Assembly: GCA_963786975.1 (NCBI GenBank) | Contig: CAWBBE010000010.1 | Span: 455,826-519,825 of the forward strand | From: Palsa-506 sp963786975 | GTDB lineage: Bacteria; Actinomycetota; Actinomycetes; Streptosporangiales; Streptosporangiaceae | Length of the DNA: 64,000 bases | Direction: 5' to 3' | The notes under the pieces: generated by a model | Told to the model about the DNA's origin: nothing | The model's database searches: none | Seen by the model: only the letters and a program-made list of their open reading frames with translations | Shown here: one piece after another, positions 53,076 to 62,930 of the stretch | How the letters are laid out: each line of letters opens with the position of its first letter | How positions within the stretch are numbered: position 1 is the first letter of the stretch | Translations under genes and position numbers: made by a program

Positions 53076-53822
53076 AGGAATGCATCCACATCCCCGCCAC
53101 CAGGGAACTTCCGTGTTCCTGCAGGTGAAGCCGCGCATAGGCGAGCAGGACAGAGCCGTAGAGCGCCCTGAAGAGCGCTGGTGATTCCCACCTTGTTCCC
53201 AGCCCAGCCGCGTTACCTGATCCGGGCGTCGGCGAGACGCTGCTCACCGGACCTGCGCGGGACTCCGTCGGCCACAACGTCACGCGAGGCGGCTGTCAGC
53301 CAGCGTCCCCGATCACCGCCCAGCGACCGCGGCAGTGACTGCTGCGCTGGTGTTACGCGTCATTCGTTATGAATACGTGGCGTTATCCATCTTGGATGCA
53401 GCCCGGGACCAAAATGTTCTGTATGTCGGTGACAGCTTCGTGAGCATCGCTTCTGTCACGGTCTGCCCGGGATAACTGGCGCCTGGACGGCGATTGTTAC
53501 GGAGGTGAACACGTGATTAAGTCATGGCCGGAAGCCTCGAGCGTATAACGCCGAATCGGATCGGCTGAGAGTTGTGCTAACGGTGGGCCAGCCGCACACA
53601 GATTATCTTGTTCTGGACGTCCTCGGCGTCCCGCCACCGGAGCGGTCGCATTTCGCTTAGGACGTTCTGCAGTCGCCGACTCTGGCGACGTTATGGGGAG
53701 ACCATTTACTCCGGGCCGGTCGGCGGGGCCCTTGCGTTGACAATTCGGTGGCGGGTATTGGTGCCTGGGTGCTTTGCACGGGTAGTGGCTGTGGGTTAGG
53801 GCTTCCGTTTCGCTCGGCGGGC
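53076..53822. other. 747-base stretch between tRNA scar and ABC remnants, no gene seen
   Basis: The middle part (53340-53560) is AT-richer than its surroundings. A ribosome-site-like GGAGG before GTG 53513 opens only an 11-residue frame. No family motif, RNA gene or strong hairpin is recognised; it is probably decayed element sequence. Confidence 0.45.
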
Positions 53823-54983
53823 TATGCCAGCAGGACGCGGCGGAGTCGCCATGTGGCGAGTGTCAGCAGCACGGCGGCGTATGCGGCGAGGACGCCGAGT
53901 TGGGCAGGATGCCGGTGATGGAGGCGCCGTGGCCGGCGAGTTTGGCGAAGGCGTCGTTGCCCCACGCGTGGGGGTGATGTGGGCGACGCGTTTCATCGTC
54001 GGCGAGAAGACTTCGAGTGGCACCATGCAGCCGCCGAGGGCGGCTAGTCCCAGGCCCAGGAGCAGCGAGATTCCCGCTGCCTGTTGTTCGTTGCGGAACA
54101 GCGTCCATAGCAGGATCCCGGCGCCGGCGCCCACGAGGGCGAACAGGATCACTGCCGCCGTTACCCCGATGAGCTGTCCCCAGCGTACCCCGAACAGCAG
54201 CGCGGAGCCGAGGATGATCACCACCGCCTGGATGATGGCGATCAGGACCCGGCCGAGGGTTTCTCCGGCGATCACGGTGCCGGGGGAGGTTGGGGTGGCG
54301 AGCATGCGCCGTGACAGGCCGAGCCGGCGAGTTTCGATGAGGGCGACTGCGCCGGTGAGGGCGATGAGGAGCAGGAAGAGCAGGAGTTCGGTCCAGGCGC
54401 CCTCGTCGAACTGCCCGAGCCTCTTGGAGAACAGGGCGGTTCCGGCGGTGGTCTGGGTTACCGAGATGGAGGGGACTGCCGGCGAGATCCGGGCCGCATC
54501 GGCCAGGCCGGCGTCGAAGGTTGGCGCCGAGCGCTCGGCGACGGCGAACCGGGCAGCGCCGAGCAGCGCTGCCTGCTGCGTTACCGCGCCCCGTACCGTC
54601 TCACGAGTTGCAGGGAGGACTGGTCGGGCCGCGCCATGTAGCGCAGGACCATGCCGTGCCCGGCGCGGATAGCGGTGTCGTAGCCGGGCGGGATCACCAG
54701 GCCCGCCGCGAGGTTTCCCCGTTCGACCTGGGTGAGCAGCGCCGCGGGATTAGAGACGGACACGACCCGCAGGTGGGGGAGTCCGCTCGAGTTGGTGCAT
54801 GAGCGCGGTGCCGAGCGGCCCGGAGTGCTGGGCTACCACACCCAGGCGAGGGCTGGAGGAACCGCCGAACGTCGCCCCTAGCACCAGGATCAAGACCATC
54901 GGGAAGACGAACACGAAGAAGATGTTCGTACGCACCCGGAATGTCCGGCGAAGGTCCGCGGCGGCGATCCACAGCGCCTTCAT
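53823..54983 (-). pseudogene. ABC-2 type permease, frameshifted (second of pair)
   Basis: Start ATG 54983 gives FRVRTNIFFVFVFPMVLILV, the first helix of an ABC-2 permease. Family sequence then appears in at least four frames: NPAALLTQVERGNLAAGLVI, then GAVALIETRRLGLSRRML, IQAVVIILGSALLFGVRWG and the C-terminal VLAAYAAVLLTLATWRLRR. Several single-base shifts have killed it. Such permeases export drugs or lipids with a separate ATPase, which is not in the window. Confidence 0.7.
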
Positions 54984-54986
54984 CGC

Positions 54987-55790
54987 TTATACCTCTGCCA
55001 GGTGCCTGAACCGGATCATCGCCAGGCCTCCGGCCGCCACGGCGAACCCGAGCATCGCCAGCGCCGGCAGCCACACCACCGAGATGCCGCTGCCCCGCAG
55101 GTCGCCGAGCCCTCGCAGGAACCACGCCTGGGGGGCCACGAACGTGAGCCTGGAAAGGATGCCGGGGGCCTGAGACCGGGAAGAACGTTCCCCCGAGCAG
55201 GCCCAGCACGACCGCGACCACCATCTGCCAGTTCCCCGCCTGCTCGGCGTTCTTGGCCAAGGTGGCGATGAGGGCCATGATCCCCATGGCCGCCAGGACC
55301 GCCGCCACGATCAGCACCGCCACGCCGGCCGGGTTCCCCCACGACGCCCGAACAGCAAGCTCGTGGCGACCACCAGCACCGCCATGCTGATAACGCCCAG
55401 GAGGAAGTTCGTTAGCAGCTTCCCGCCTAGGATCGAGGTCCGGCTGATCGGCGCAGCCAGCAGCCGGGCCAGCGTCCCGCCGTTCCGCTCCTCCAGCAGG
55501 CTCGTCATGCCGAACTGCACGGTGAAGAACAGGAAGAACATGGCCATCCCGGCCGCGAAGAACGACTTCTGATCCAGCTCCTTACTCGTCGCCGAGACGT
55601 CACGAACGGCAACCGGCGCCGCGGCAGCAGCCGCACGCTTGACGAGCACCCGGACCCGCCCGGGCGGCACCGCAGCCGAGCTCCCCCCGCCATGCACCAC
55701 CGTGGCCACCGACAGCCGCACCCGGTTCAGATCGGAGACGTAATCCTCGGCGATCGACCGGGCGATCTGCGATGAGATCGGAGCATCGAC
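54987..55790 (-). pseudogene. ABC-2 type permease, truncated and frameshifted (first of pair)
   Basis: The minus-strand remnant holds SFFAAGMAMFFLFFTVQFGM and SLLEERNGGTLARLLAAPIS (the typical inner part of ABC-2 permeases). It continues VAVLIVAAVLAAMGIMALIA in another frame and ends in MIRFRHLAEV before TAA 54987. The N-terminal helix is missing at about 55790. Its stop lies just before the start of the second permease, so the pair once formed an operon. Confidence 0.68.
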
Positions 55791-55843
55791 GTGGTGTGGT
55801 GAGCGTGACCATTCCGGCGGGCCGGCCCTGTCTGCTCCCGCCA

Positions 55844-56320
55844 TCACACTCGCCTTGGCACGTTGCCGGTCAGGGTGAATACCAGCCGCATTGCCTTGTG
55901 GCCGGGATCGGCGGTGGGGTCGAACATGCACGGGCAGCCGCCCTCGATCACGGTGATGCCGTGCTGACGGCCATCCTCGGCGGCTGTCCGGGACACGCTT
56001 CCCGCGCCGGGTCCCCGGTGCATCCAGACACGTTTGATATGGAGGTCGGCGCACTCGCGCATGGTGGCCTTTGCGGTCTCCGGTTTCGTTCCGATCAGCA
56101 CCCAGTCGACGCCGCCGGGGATGGACCTCAGATCGTGATAGCAGGTGTCACCTTCGACCTGGTCCGCGCTGGGGTTCACCGCGAAAACCTGGTAGCCCCG
56201 TTGCCGCAGCCGCTGATACACCGCATTGCTGCCGTGTCCCTGCGGTTGGCGCGAGACCCCGGTGACGGCGACTCGCTTGCCCGCCAGGAACTCGGTTGCG
56301 GCTTGTTTCATGGTCTGCAT
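55844..56320 (-). CDS. CoA-binding protein (YccU-like Rossmann)
   Basis: The 158-residue protein is a CoA_binding_2 family Rossmann domain: KRVAVTGVSRQPQGHGSNAV, then YQVFAVNPSADQVEGDTCYH, VLIGTKPETAKATMRECADL and VWMHRGPGAGS. Such proteins bind CoA or acyl-CoA and are often linked to acetyl-CoA metabolism or persistence; the exact role is unknown. Upstream on the same strand is the CBS-BON gene, whose shifted frame reads into this start, so the two were probably one operon. Confidence 0.82.
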   Translation of the reverse strand: MQTMKQAATEFLAGKRVAVTGVSRQPQGHGSNAVYQRLRQRGYQVFAVNPSADQVEGDTCYHDLRSIPGGVDWVLIGTKPETAKATMRECADLHIKRVWMHRGPGAGSVSRTAAEDGRQHGITVIEGGCPCMFDPTADPGHKAMRLVFTLTGNVPRRV

Positions 56321-56341
56321 TGCGGCCTCCTCCGGCTCGCT

Positions 56342-57356
56342 TCAAGGCGCCATGCGGGCTCTTTCGAGCCGGGCCTTGATGTTGGTCAGGTCGCGTTCGA
56401 GCATCGGCTGCTCGCGGCGGCGCAGCAGTGGTGCCGCCAGCTTGAGCAGGCTTGGTTGCCTCGATCACGTTCTCAGCGAATTTCCGTTGGGAGGCGAGCA
56501 GTTGCCCGGCGAAGTCGTAGGCGCTGGCCACGAGCTCCTCGGGTCTGGGCGGCGGGATGGATGGCGTGATCGACTGGCCGGTACCGAGCTTGTTCACCAC
56601 GTCCACCACGCCGTCAATGTCCCAGGTCAGCCGGACGGCTACCCGGATCAGGTCGTGCTGCTCGGCGGAGCCGAGCGGGCCTGCCAGGGTCACGATGCCG
56701 TTCCGCACTCGTGCTGTGACCTTTGCCGGGTCCGCGAGCAGGATCTGGGTGAACATCTCGCGGACCTCCCGGGCGATGTCCTCGTCTGGGCGGAGGAAGA
56801 CGCTCAGCAGGTCACAGCGGCTCACGATCCCGATCAGCTTGCCGCCGATGCCGCTCCCGAGCTCACCGCCGGCCTCGACCACCGGCAGCCGCTTGAGGTG
56901 GCGGGCGTTCATCAGCCTGGCAGCGGCTGGCAGCGTTGCGTCCGGGTGGATGGTGATGGCCGGCGAGGTCATCAGCTCACCTGCCGTCAGGCCCCAGTGC
57001 CTCTTATCGCCGGCGTGCCAGTGAAGGCGGCCGCCCGATTCAAGCTGGGCCTCCCGCGCGTGCTTGTCCAGGACGCCGAGCAGGTCGGCCTCGGACACCA
57101 CCCCGGCGACATGGCGGCCCAAGATCAGCACCGGCACGGCGCTGATCTTGTGCCCGGCCATCAGGACAGCGATCTCCTTGTAAGGGGTCATCCGGTCAAC
57201 AGTGACCACAGGCGTGGTCATGACGTCCCTGACCCGGTGCTGCCATCGCCCTTGATGCTTGCCCCCGACCGCGTGTATGCGGGCCGGCGATCCCGGACGC
57301 GGCTGGCCCAGCCCGCTCCGTTGAGTGCCTCCAGCCGCCAGGTTCATCACGGCCAT
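56342..57356 (-). pseudogene. CBS-pair plus BON domain protein with late frameshift
   Basis: Two CBS domains (VRDVMTTPVVTVDRMTPYKE, HKISAVPVLI, LTAGELMTSPAITIHPDATL, HLKRLPVVEAGGELG) are followed by a BON domain (ILLADPAKVTARVRNGIVTL, VNKLGTG). After FAENVIEATKP the expected family end, LLKLAAPLLRRREQPMLERD and LTNIKARLERARMAP, is present in another frame and stops at 56342. As it stands the frame instead runs on to 56148, through the start of the CoA-binding gene. A single-base indel near 56455 explains this. Most of the protein is intact and may still function. Confidence 0.7.
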
Positions 57357-57795
57357 ATGTCACGGTCAGCAGGGACCTCGGTCACAAGCCGCCGCCCGTG
57401 GTCGGCCGGGCCCGGGGGCCGGCTGCGCCCAAGCCGATGCCGGTTGCCAGCGGCCGCATTATCCGCGGACTCCGTCGGCGGCCATGTCTTCCCTGGGACG
57501 GGAGGGCAGTCCGCCGGTCATCGGGTACCGGAGGAATGACGGCACGCTGTTGGCTGAGTCGTTGGGGTGGATCCGGCGGAGGCCGGGCCGGTCGAAGTCC
57601 TGCTCCCGTAATGCGTGTCCACTCGAAATAGGATCTGTGGGTGATCAGCAGGCAGGCGGGTTTGCTTGGGCCGGATGCATGGAACGTGCGCGGTCATGGT
57701 TTCGTTGGTACGACTACCTCAGCCAGCGAGACCGAAGGTCTGGTGAGCCTCACGGGGACACCCGGGGTGACGGCCAGGGAACGGAGGTGCCGGTC
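57357..57795. other. 439-base stretch upstream of the decarboxylase gene
   Basis: It lies between divergent genes, and no family motifs are visible in any frame. It should contain the promoters of the CBS-BON and decarboxylase genes; no clear boxes or operators are identified. A GGAGG site (57783-57787) serves the next gene. Confidence 0.45.
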
Positions 57796-59070
57796 GTGGA
57801 GACGTCAGCGGTCCTCGCCAGCGCCGAGGACCGGGTAGTCGGCGAAGCGGTTGCCGCGCTCGAGCGACGCCATCTGGCACACCACCAGGCATCCAGCCCG
57901 GAAGAGCGCCGTAGCTACGTGCGGGATCTGTTCGGGCTTGTCGTCAGGTACGCGCAGGAGGGCGACGCCGAGCCGATCATCGCGTGGTCCGGGCAGATCG
58001 CGGCGGATCGCTTTGCGGACGGCTTCGAGATTGCCGAGATCCAGGGGATATTCAACGTCCTGCAGGAGGTGCTCTGGGGCCACGTAGCCAGCGCGTTCGC
58101 AGGCGACATGCGGATCGAGGCGCTCAGGCTGGTTAACACCATCCTTGGGGCGGGGAAAGACGCGCTGGCCAGAACCTATGTGGCCCTGGCCACCCGGGGA
58201 CGCGGTCATCTGGGCGAGCAGTCGGCGGCGCCGCGGGAAGGTGGCGAGGCGGCCACCGGGGGCAGCCCGGCTGGGACTGCTGGCCTGGCGGGCGCCGCCG
58301 TCCGGACGGAAGTCGTCGGGCATGTTGGCGTCATCACCCTTGCCGACCAGCGCCGGCGCAACGCCATCAGCGCCCAGCTGGCCAATGGCGTCGCCGCCGC
58401 CTTCGGGAGCCTGCGAGCCGGCGGCGCGCGCACTGTTGTGCTCCGCGCCGCGGCGGGGATGCACGTCTGGTCGGCCGGCCATGACATCAATGAGCTTCCC
58501 CGGGGCCGGCGTGATCCGCTGGCCTACAACGACCCGCTCGAGCAACTGCTCCGCGCCATCCGCACCTTCCCCGCCCCGGTCATCGCCATGGTGCACGGCT
58601 CGGTCTGGGGCGGAGCGTTCGACCTGGTGCTCAGCTGCGACCTGGTGATCGCCGACGAGACAGCGACGTTCGCCGTCACGGCCGCCAACCTGGGACTGCC
58701 GTACAACACCACCGGGTTGCTGCATTCCCTCGGACGGCTGCCCGTCAACCTGGTCAAGGAGATGTTCTTCACCGCCGCGCCCCTCGACGCCCAGCAGGCC
58801 AGGGAATGGCTGGTGATCAACCACCTGGTGGGGTCGGCCGAGCTCGAAGGGTTCACCCTCGACCTGGCCGCGACCATGGCGTCGAAATCGCCGCTGGCGA
58901 TGGCGGTCGTCAAGGAACAGCTCCGCGTCCTTACGGACTACCAGCCCATCGCGGCGCAGGTGCACGAGCGCGTCCAGGGGCTGCGGCGGGAGGCATACGA
59001 CAGCAGCGACTATCTCGAGGGCCTCAAGGCCTTCGCCGAGAAACGCCCGCCGATCTTCCGCGGCACCTGA
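57796..59070 (+). CDS. methylmalonyl-CoA decarboxylase-like protein with N-terminal RsbRD-like domain
   Basis: GTG 57796, eight bases after GGAGG, gives 424 residues. Residues about 1-125 form a helical domain (ERRSYVRDLFGLVVRYAQEG, FEIAEIQGIFNVLQEVLWGH) like the RsbRD sensor N-terminal domain. Residues about 165-424 are an enoyl-CoA hydratase/crotonase fold. Its closest match from memory is methylmalonyl-CoA decarboxylase (ScpB/YgfG): WSAGHDINELPRGRRDPL, VHGSVWGGAFDLVLSCDL, NLGLPYNTTGL. It should convert (methyl)malonyl-CoA to propionyl- or acetyl-CoA. The fused domain could regulate it or dock it to a stress complex. Confidence 0.78.
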   Translation: METSAVLASAEDRVVGEAVAALERRHLAHHQASSPEERRSYVRDLFGLVVRYAQEGDAEPIIAWSGQIAADRFADGFEIAEIQGIFNVLQEVLWGHVASAFAGDMRIEALRLVNTILGAGKDALARTYVALATRGRGHLGEQSAAPREGGEAATGGSPAGTAGLAGAAVRTEVVGHVGVITLADQRRRNAISAQLANGVAAAFGSLRAGGARTVVLRAAAGMHVWSAGHDINELPRGRRDPLAYNDPLEQLLRAIRTFPAPVIAMVHGSVWGGAFDLVLSCDLVIADETATFAVTAANLGLPYNTTGLLHSLGRLPVNLVKEMFFTAAPLDAQQAREWLVINHLVGSAELEGFTLDLAATMASKSPLAMAVVKEQLRVLTDYQPIAAQVHERVQGLRREAYDSSDYLEGLKAFAEKRPPIFRGT

Positions 59071-59208
59071 CGCCACCAATCCCTGGGCGGTTCAGGTCCT
59101 CGCCTCCAGGCGCATCGTCAGCGCCGCACTGTGCACGTGGATCGTCTGCAGCCGGCGCGCCAGTCAGGCGCCATGCTGACGGGTGCGTGACCAATACAGC
59201 GGTACTCC

Positions 59209-59240
59209 GCCCCGGCCCGCCCGGCTGGGCGGGCCGGGGC
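59209..59240 (+). terminator. hairpin after the decarboxylase gene
   Basis: GCCCCGGCCCGCCC (59209-59222) pairs perfectly with GGGCGGGCCGGGGC (59227-59240) around a four-base loop. It has no T-run, but such GC hairpins often terminate in actinomycetes. Confidence 0.6.
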
Positions 59241-59321
59241 CATGCCGAATCCTAAATCAAGGTCCATAGGCCGGCTCAGACGCCGTCTCAGGTCGGCTGC
59301 CAGGCCCGTGAAGGATCACGG

Positions 59322-59405
59322 CTAGGCGTACGGATTGCAGCGGTGAAGCCACTCCCGGAGGTGAGCAGCGACATGATGATTGTGCTGATGATGACGGGTA
59401 CGCAT
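59322..59405 (-). CDS. 27-residue His-rich small ORF
   Basis: On the minus strand GGAGAGGAGGCGATCAAG precedes an ATG at 59405, a near-ideal ribosome site. The product starts MRTRHHQHNHHVAAHL and has seven His among 27 residues. His-rich leader peptides can control histidine genes by attenuation, but no such gene lies downstream. It may be an orphan leader left after deletion, or chance. Confidence 0.3.
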   Translation of the reverse strand: MRTRHHQHNHHVAAHLREWLHRCNPYA

Positions 59406-59665
59406 CTTGATCGCCTCCTCTCCCTGCGAAGGCTTTCTTTCAAGATATGCCGCACTTAATCTCGGTGCCAGAGGCGAAAGTCATCCAGCAGCCGCCAGTT
59501 CGGTCTGCCGCCGGCGGTTCTGCCATCATCGGCGGGAACGGCAGGCCGCCGGGCTCGCAAGCGACGCCGGCGCAACGGCTACGCTGTGCCCGCGGGCCGG
59601 GTGTTTCCGTGCGTGGTCCTGGTAGCCGCCGCTCAGGGGTGCGCCAACGTCAGGGAGATTGCCTC

Positions 59666-60431
59666 ATGAGCGTCCCGGAGACGGAATCCGCCCGAGCGGC
59701 GGAACGCGCGGCGACCGCCGCTGCAGCCGCGCCCGGGAAGGCGGATCCGCCGGACGATCCGCGGCTGCCTGGCAGGGGAAGCCGCGGGCAGCCGACATTT
59801 TCTGCTGGCTGGGCATCGTGCTCAGCGGCGTGTTCTATTGGGCCCTGCTGCCGTTGCGGGTGTCGCTGGTCGGCACTCACCCAGTGGTGGCTGAACTGCT
59901 GGATGGCAGTACCGAATCCATTATCTCGGCCACCGCGTTTGCCAGGGCCGGGGACGGAACGCTAGCCGTGGTGCTGCTCGCCGCGATTCCGGGGCGATGA
60001 AGTTCGACGCCTTGTACTGGTGGGCGGGGCAGCTGTGGGGCGAGCGGTTCATCATGACCCTGCCCGGCAGCCGGCGCGCGGCTAAGCACATGGCGCGCGT
60101 GCAGCGGAGCGGCCGCAAGTTCACCTGGCCAGCTGTGGTGGTCAGCTCCTTCCTCCCCATCCCCAGGGCGGCCATTGGTGTCCTAGCTGGCTGGGCCGGG
60201 ATGAGGCTCGTCACGTTCCTCAACCTGGACCTGATCGGCGCTCTGCTGTGGGCCGGCCTGCTCGCTGGGCGGGGGTATGCGCTAGGTCACCACGCGGTCG
60301 TCGCGGCCAGGGCTATCTCCCACTACAGCTGGTGGTTCACGATCGGGATCGTGGCGCTGAGCGTGCTTCTTGCTGTGCGTTCCCAGCGTCGGCCGGCGGC
60401 GCCGGCGCAGGCCGGCCAGCAGGGCGGGTAA
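59666..60431 (+). pseudogene. DedA-like membrane protein split by two frameshifts
   Basis: From ATG 59666 the frame gives MSVPETESARAAERAATAAA, then shifts near 59770 into DIFCWLGIVLSGVFYWALLP and FARAGDGTLAVVLLAAIPG. It stops at 60000 and resumes at ATG 59997 with KFDALYWWAGQLWGERFIMT and RRAAKHMARVQRSGRKFTWP. The pieces together make one DedA/SNARE-associated (VTT) protein. Two single-base indels explain the breaks. The downstream half has its own ATG in a TGATG-like overlap and could be made alone, but it lacks the N-terminal helices. Confidence 0.7.
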
Positions 60432-61156
60432 ACCCGCCTGCGGCGGCCGGGTCTCAGGGCCCGAGGGCAGACAGCAAACGACGCTGCCTGCCAGCCACTG
60501 ACTGAACGACTGGCGGGGCCTGCGTGACCGAGGTTCCCCGGAGCCGGAACTGGTGCTTCCGCCTCCGGTGCGCAGGATTCGCTTGCCACGGAAGGCGGGC
60601 TAAGCCCCGTGGGGTACCTACCCGGCCAGCCGCCGCAAGCTCACCGCCGTTGACGCTGGCCGGCGCCAGATCAACCACATCTGCACGCTCAGCTGATGAC
60701 CGCCGGACAGTCCAGAAGCCGCCCCGAACGGCGGGTACGCGCGCGGGCACCCATCGTTCATGGGGCCACTCTTTAAGGCCCACGATGTGAATTGGCGCAG
60801 GTCCAAGGTGGCCACGTCAGTCGGCTTGAGCCGCTCGGCGACTGCACGGCGGGGGGTGAGCTGGGATCGGAGGCGACAAGTACGCGCGGCCCCTGCGCCT
60901 GCGGGCTGAGGCGGTCCATCAGGTGGTGCCGGTCGTCATCGTCGTGAGCTGCGGTCACGGGCAGCGGTCTGCGGTTCCCCGCGCCCAGCTGCCGGGAATG
61001 GCCGGGCGGACTGTCGGCGGGCGGCGCTGTGGCTGTGGCGGCAGGGGAGGCTGCAGCTCGGTAGTCGCCGCCTTGGATGCTTTATCATCCCGGCCGGGTC
61101 GGGTGGGAACGATCACGGCTGACTTCGTTCCCATTTCGGGGCACAAGCGTTCGAAA
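60432..61156. other. 725-base stretch, no gene recognised
   Basis: GC-rich open frames occur on both strands without family motifs, and no RNA gene is seen. It lies directly before the second tRNA-Pro fragment and is probably decayed sequence at the edge of an integrated element. Confidence 0.45.
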
Positions 61157-61204
61157 ACCAGTCGGGACGGCGGGATTTGAACCCGCGACCCCTTGACCCC
61201 CAGG
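61157..61204 (-). other. tRNA-Pro(GGG) 3' half, copy 2
   Basis: On the minus strand the fragment has an intact anticodon loop (CTGGGGG), the 3' stem TCAAG, T-arm GCGGG-TTCAAAT-CCCGC and acceptor CGTCCCG. Its first 38 bases equal copy 1 at 53031. The tRNA 5' half is missing on the right. By the usual integration model the foreign element lies to the right of this scar. Confidence 0.72.
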
Positions 61205-61371
61205 ACGTGGGAGTAGGGGCTTGCGCATGTCAGCGCTGGCTGCTAGGCCGAGATGGATGTGCCGTCACGTGCGGGTTGTCCCGCTGTGTGCATGACGTGT
61301 GGTCCCCATGTGGTCCCCAGGAGCCTGGTTGCTTCCAGCCTGCTGACCCTTGCTTGCGAATGGATCCGGGC

Positions 61372-62076
61372 CTATTTGCGGAGAGGGTGATTCTCCTGCA
61401 GATAACGCCGGACTGCCGCCGGGCTGTCTATTCCGCTGGCCTTGAGGATGTCGACCAGGTCGCGGCCTGCCTGTACTACTACCGGGTGCCCGTCCTCGCG
61501 GATCTCCCGGTAGGCCTGGGCGTCCAGGTGAGATGTGGTGACCAGTACGCCGAACTGGCGATGCCGCAGCCGCGAGATGAGTCGGCTTGTTTCCCGGACG
61601 CCGACGCCGTTGGCCTGGCCGTAGCATTTGGCTTCGAGGGCGAACTCGACGGCGACGGGATCAGAACGAGGACCGAGGTTGTAATCCCCGACGGCGTCGC
61701 GGCCGCCGTCCCGCCGTGGGCGCGTGACATCGATCCGGTCCACGTTCGGCTGGCTCATGCGCCACAGGTCCGCGGCGAACTGCTCGAAGTCGTACGGCCG
61801 GTCCCTGAAGTGCTGGTAAACCGGATCCAGCAACGGCCTGTCCGCGGGCGCGGGCTGCTGCTGATGGCGCGACCGGATGATCACGGTGGGCGGGGCAAGA
61901 AGAGGCGCGTAACTCCCGGACTCGGCCCAGGATCGCCAGGAGGCCGGGCAACTGCTGCCGAGCGGCTCACCAGCTATGACCTGGTCGATCCAGCTGCGCG
62001 GTATGGCCCAGGTGTCAAGAACAGTAAATCGCGCGCGGTAGTTCTGGAATCGCTGCCCGCGCGGCACTAGTACCAC
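61372..62076 (-). CDS. Mrr-like restriction endonuclease
   Basis: The 234-residue product (GTG 62076; GTG 62067 possible) ends in a Mrr-type PD-(D/E)xK nuclease. The DGGRDAVG motif (Asp127), VEFALEAKCYGQ (Glu148, Lys150), RLISRLRHRQFGVLVTTS and HPVVVQAGRDLVDIL are all present. The N-terminal part (YRARFTVLDTWAIPRSWIDQ) may recognise the target. Mrr-like enzymes usually cut modified foreign DNA. It is the first gene to the right of the tRNA-Pro scar, on the opposite strand to the next two genes, and fits defence cargo. Confidence 0.78.
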   Translation of the reverse strand: MVLVPRGQRFQNYRARFTVLDTWAIPRSWIDQVIAGEPLGSSCPASWRSWAESGSYAPLLAPPTVIIRSRHQQQPAPADRPLLDPVYQHFRDRPYDFEQFAADLWRMSQPNVDRIDVTRPRRDGGRDAVGDYNLGPRSDPVAVEFALEAKCYGQANGVGVRETSRLISRLRHRQFGVLVTTSHLDAQAYREIREDGHPVVVQAGRDLVDILKASGIDSPAAVRRYLQENHPLRK

Positions 62077-62117
62077 TTACGCCATTCGCTAGGGTGCTTG
62101 GATGAGAGGATAGCCGG

Positions 62118-62930
62118 GTGAAGGTGGTGGAGGAACGTCTCACTCCCAAGACAGGCAACGGCGTAGACTGCGAAGACGGCATCGTCGTCACTGGGGATTT
62201 CGCCGCTGTGATCGATGGCGCCACCGACAAGACGGGGCGTCAGTTCCTGGGCCTTCGTGGTGGCCGCTTTGCCTTGCTGGCCTGCGCCGATGCCGTCCGG
62301 TCCTTGCAACCCGCAGCAGACGCGATTGCTACACTCGCTCATCTGTCGGCCACCCTGGCCGGCCTACCAGACGGCCTCGGCCCTAGTGAAAGACCCTCGG
62401 CAGTCCTGACAGTGTACTCCCAAGCCCGCCATGAGCTGTGGCAAATAGGTGACGTCGGCTTCTGGCATCCTGGGCTAGACGAAGGTGGCATCTGGCGGCG
62501 TAAGACCGTGGATCGGTACGCAACAGATATTCGAGTCGCCGTCCTTCGCGCAGAACTTGCAAACGGTGCCGATCCGACAGTTCTGGCGCGAAATGATCCT
62601 GGGCGCGAGGCGATCATCGGCTTCCTCAGGCATCAAGGTATCTTCTGCAACAACCTAAATGCGGGCGAATGGGCATATGCCGGGATCGACGGCTCGATGG
62701 TGCCACCCGATCTGGTCACCATCCATCACATCCCTCTGAGTGTGACCGAACTCGTACTGGCCAGCGACGGTTATCCATGCATCTTTCCCACGCTGCAGGC
62801 CAGTGAGCAAAACCTCATTCAATTGCTCGCTAACGATCCTCTCTGTATAGGTCCTCTACGCGGTACTAAGGCCGTTGCTCCGGGAAACATTAGCTTCGAC
62901 GACCGTGCTTACCTCCGGCTCGCACTCTGA
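62118..62930 (+). CDS. PP2C-like phosphatase-fold protein
   Basis: The 270-residue protein starts at GTG 62118. It shows PP2C-like metal motifs in order: EDGIVVTGDFAAVIDGATDK (Asp20, Asp34-Gly35), then ELWQIGDVGFW, ELVLASDGYPCIFPTL and FDDRAYLRLAL. These match a divergent family of PP2C-fold proteins found in defence and signalling gene sets. It may dephosphorylate a partner or act as a regulator. It starts 41 bases from the Mrr gene, divergently, and has somewhat lower GC than the window. Confidence 0.65.
   Translation: MKVVEERLTPKTGNGVDCEDGIVVTGDFAAVIDGATDKTGRQFLGLRGGRFALLACADAVRSLQPAADAIATLAHLSATLAGLPDGLGPSERPSAVLTVYSQARHELWQIGDVGFWHPGLDEGGIWRRKTVDRYATDIRVAVLRAELANGADPTVLARNDPGREAIIGFLRHQGIFCNNLNAGEWAYAGIDGSMVPPDLVTIHHIPLSVTELVLASDGYPCIFPTLQASEQNLIQLLANDPLCIGPLRGTKAVAPGNISFDDRAYLRLAL

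Noticed and set aside
53513..53548. 11-residue ORF after a GGAGG site
   Set aside because: Too short and unconserved-looking to call; it may be the 5' end of a lost gene.
53031..61204. A complete integrative element bounded by the two tRNA-Pro halves
   Set aside because: No integrase, excisionase or replication gene lies between them, so at most it is a decayed element or two stacked scars.
61177..62070. 297-residue + strand frame opposite the Mrr-like gene
   Set aside because: It begins inside the tRNA-Pro fragment and lacks motifs, whereas the minus strand carries clear Mrr nuclease motifs.
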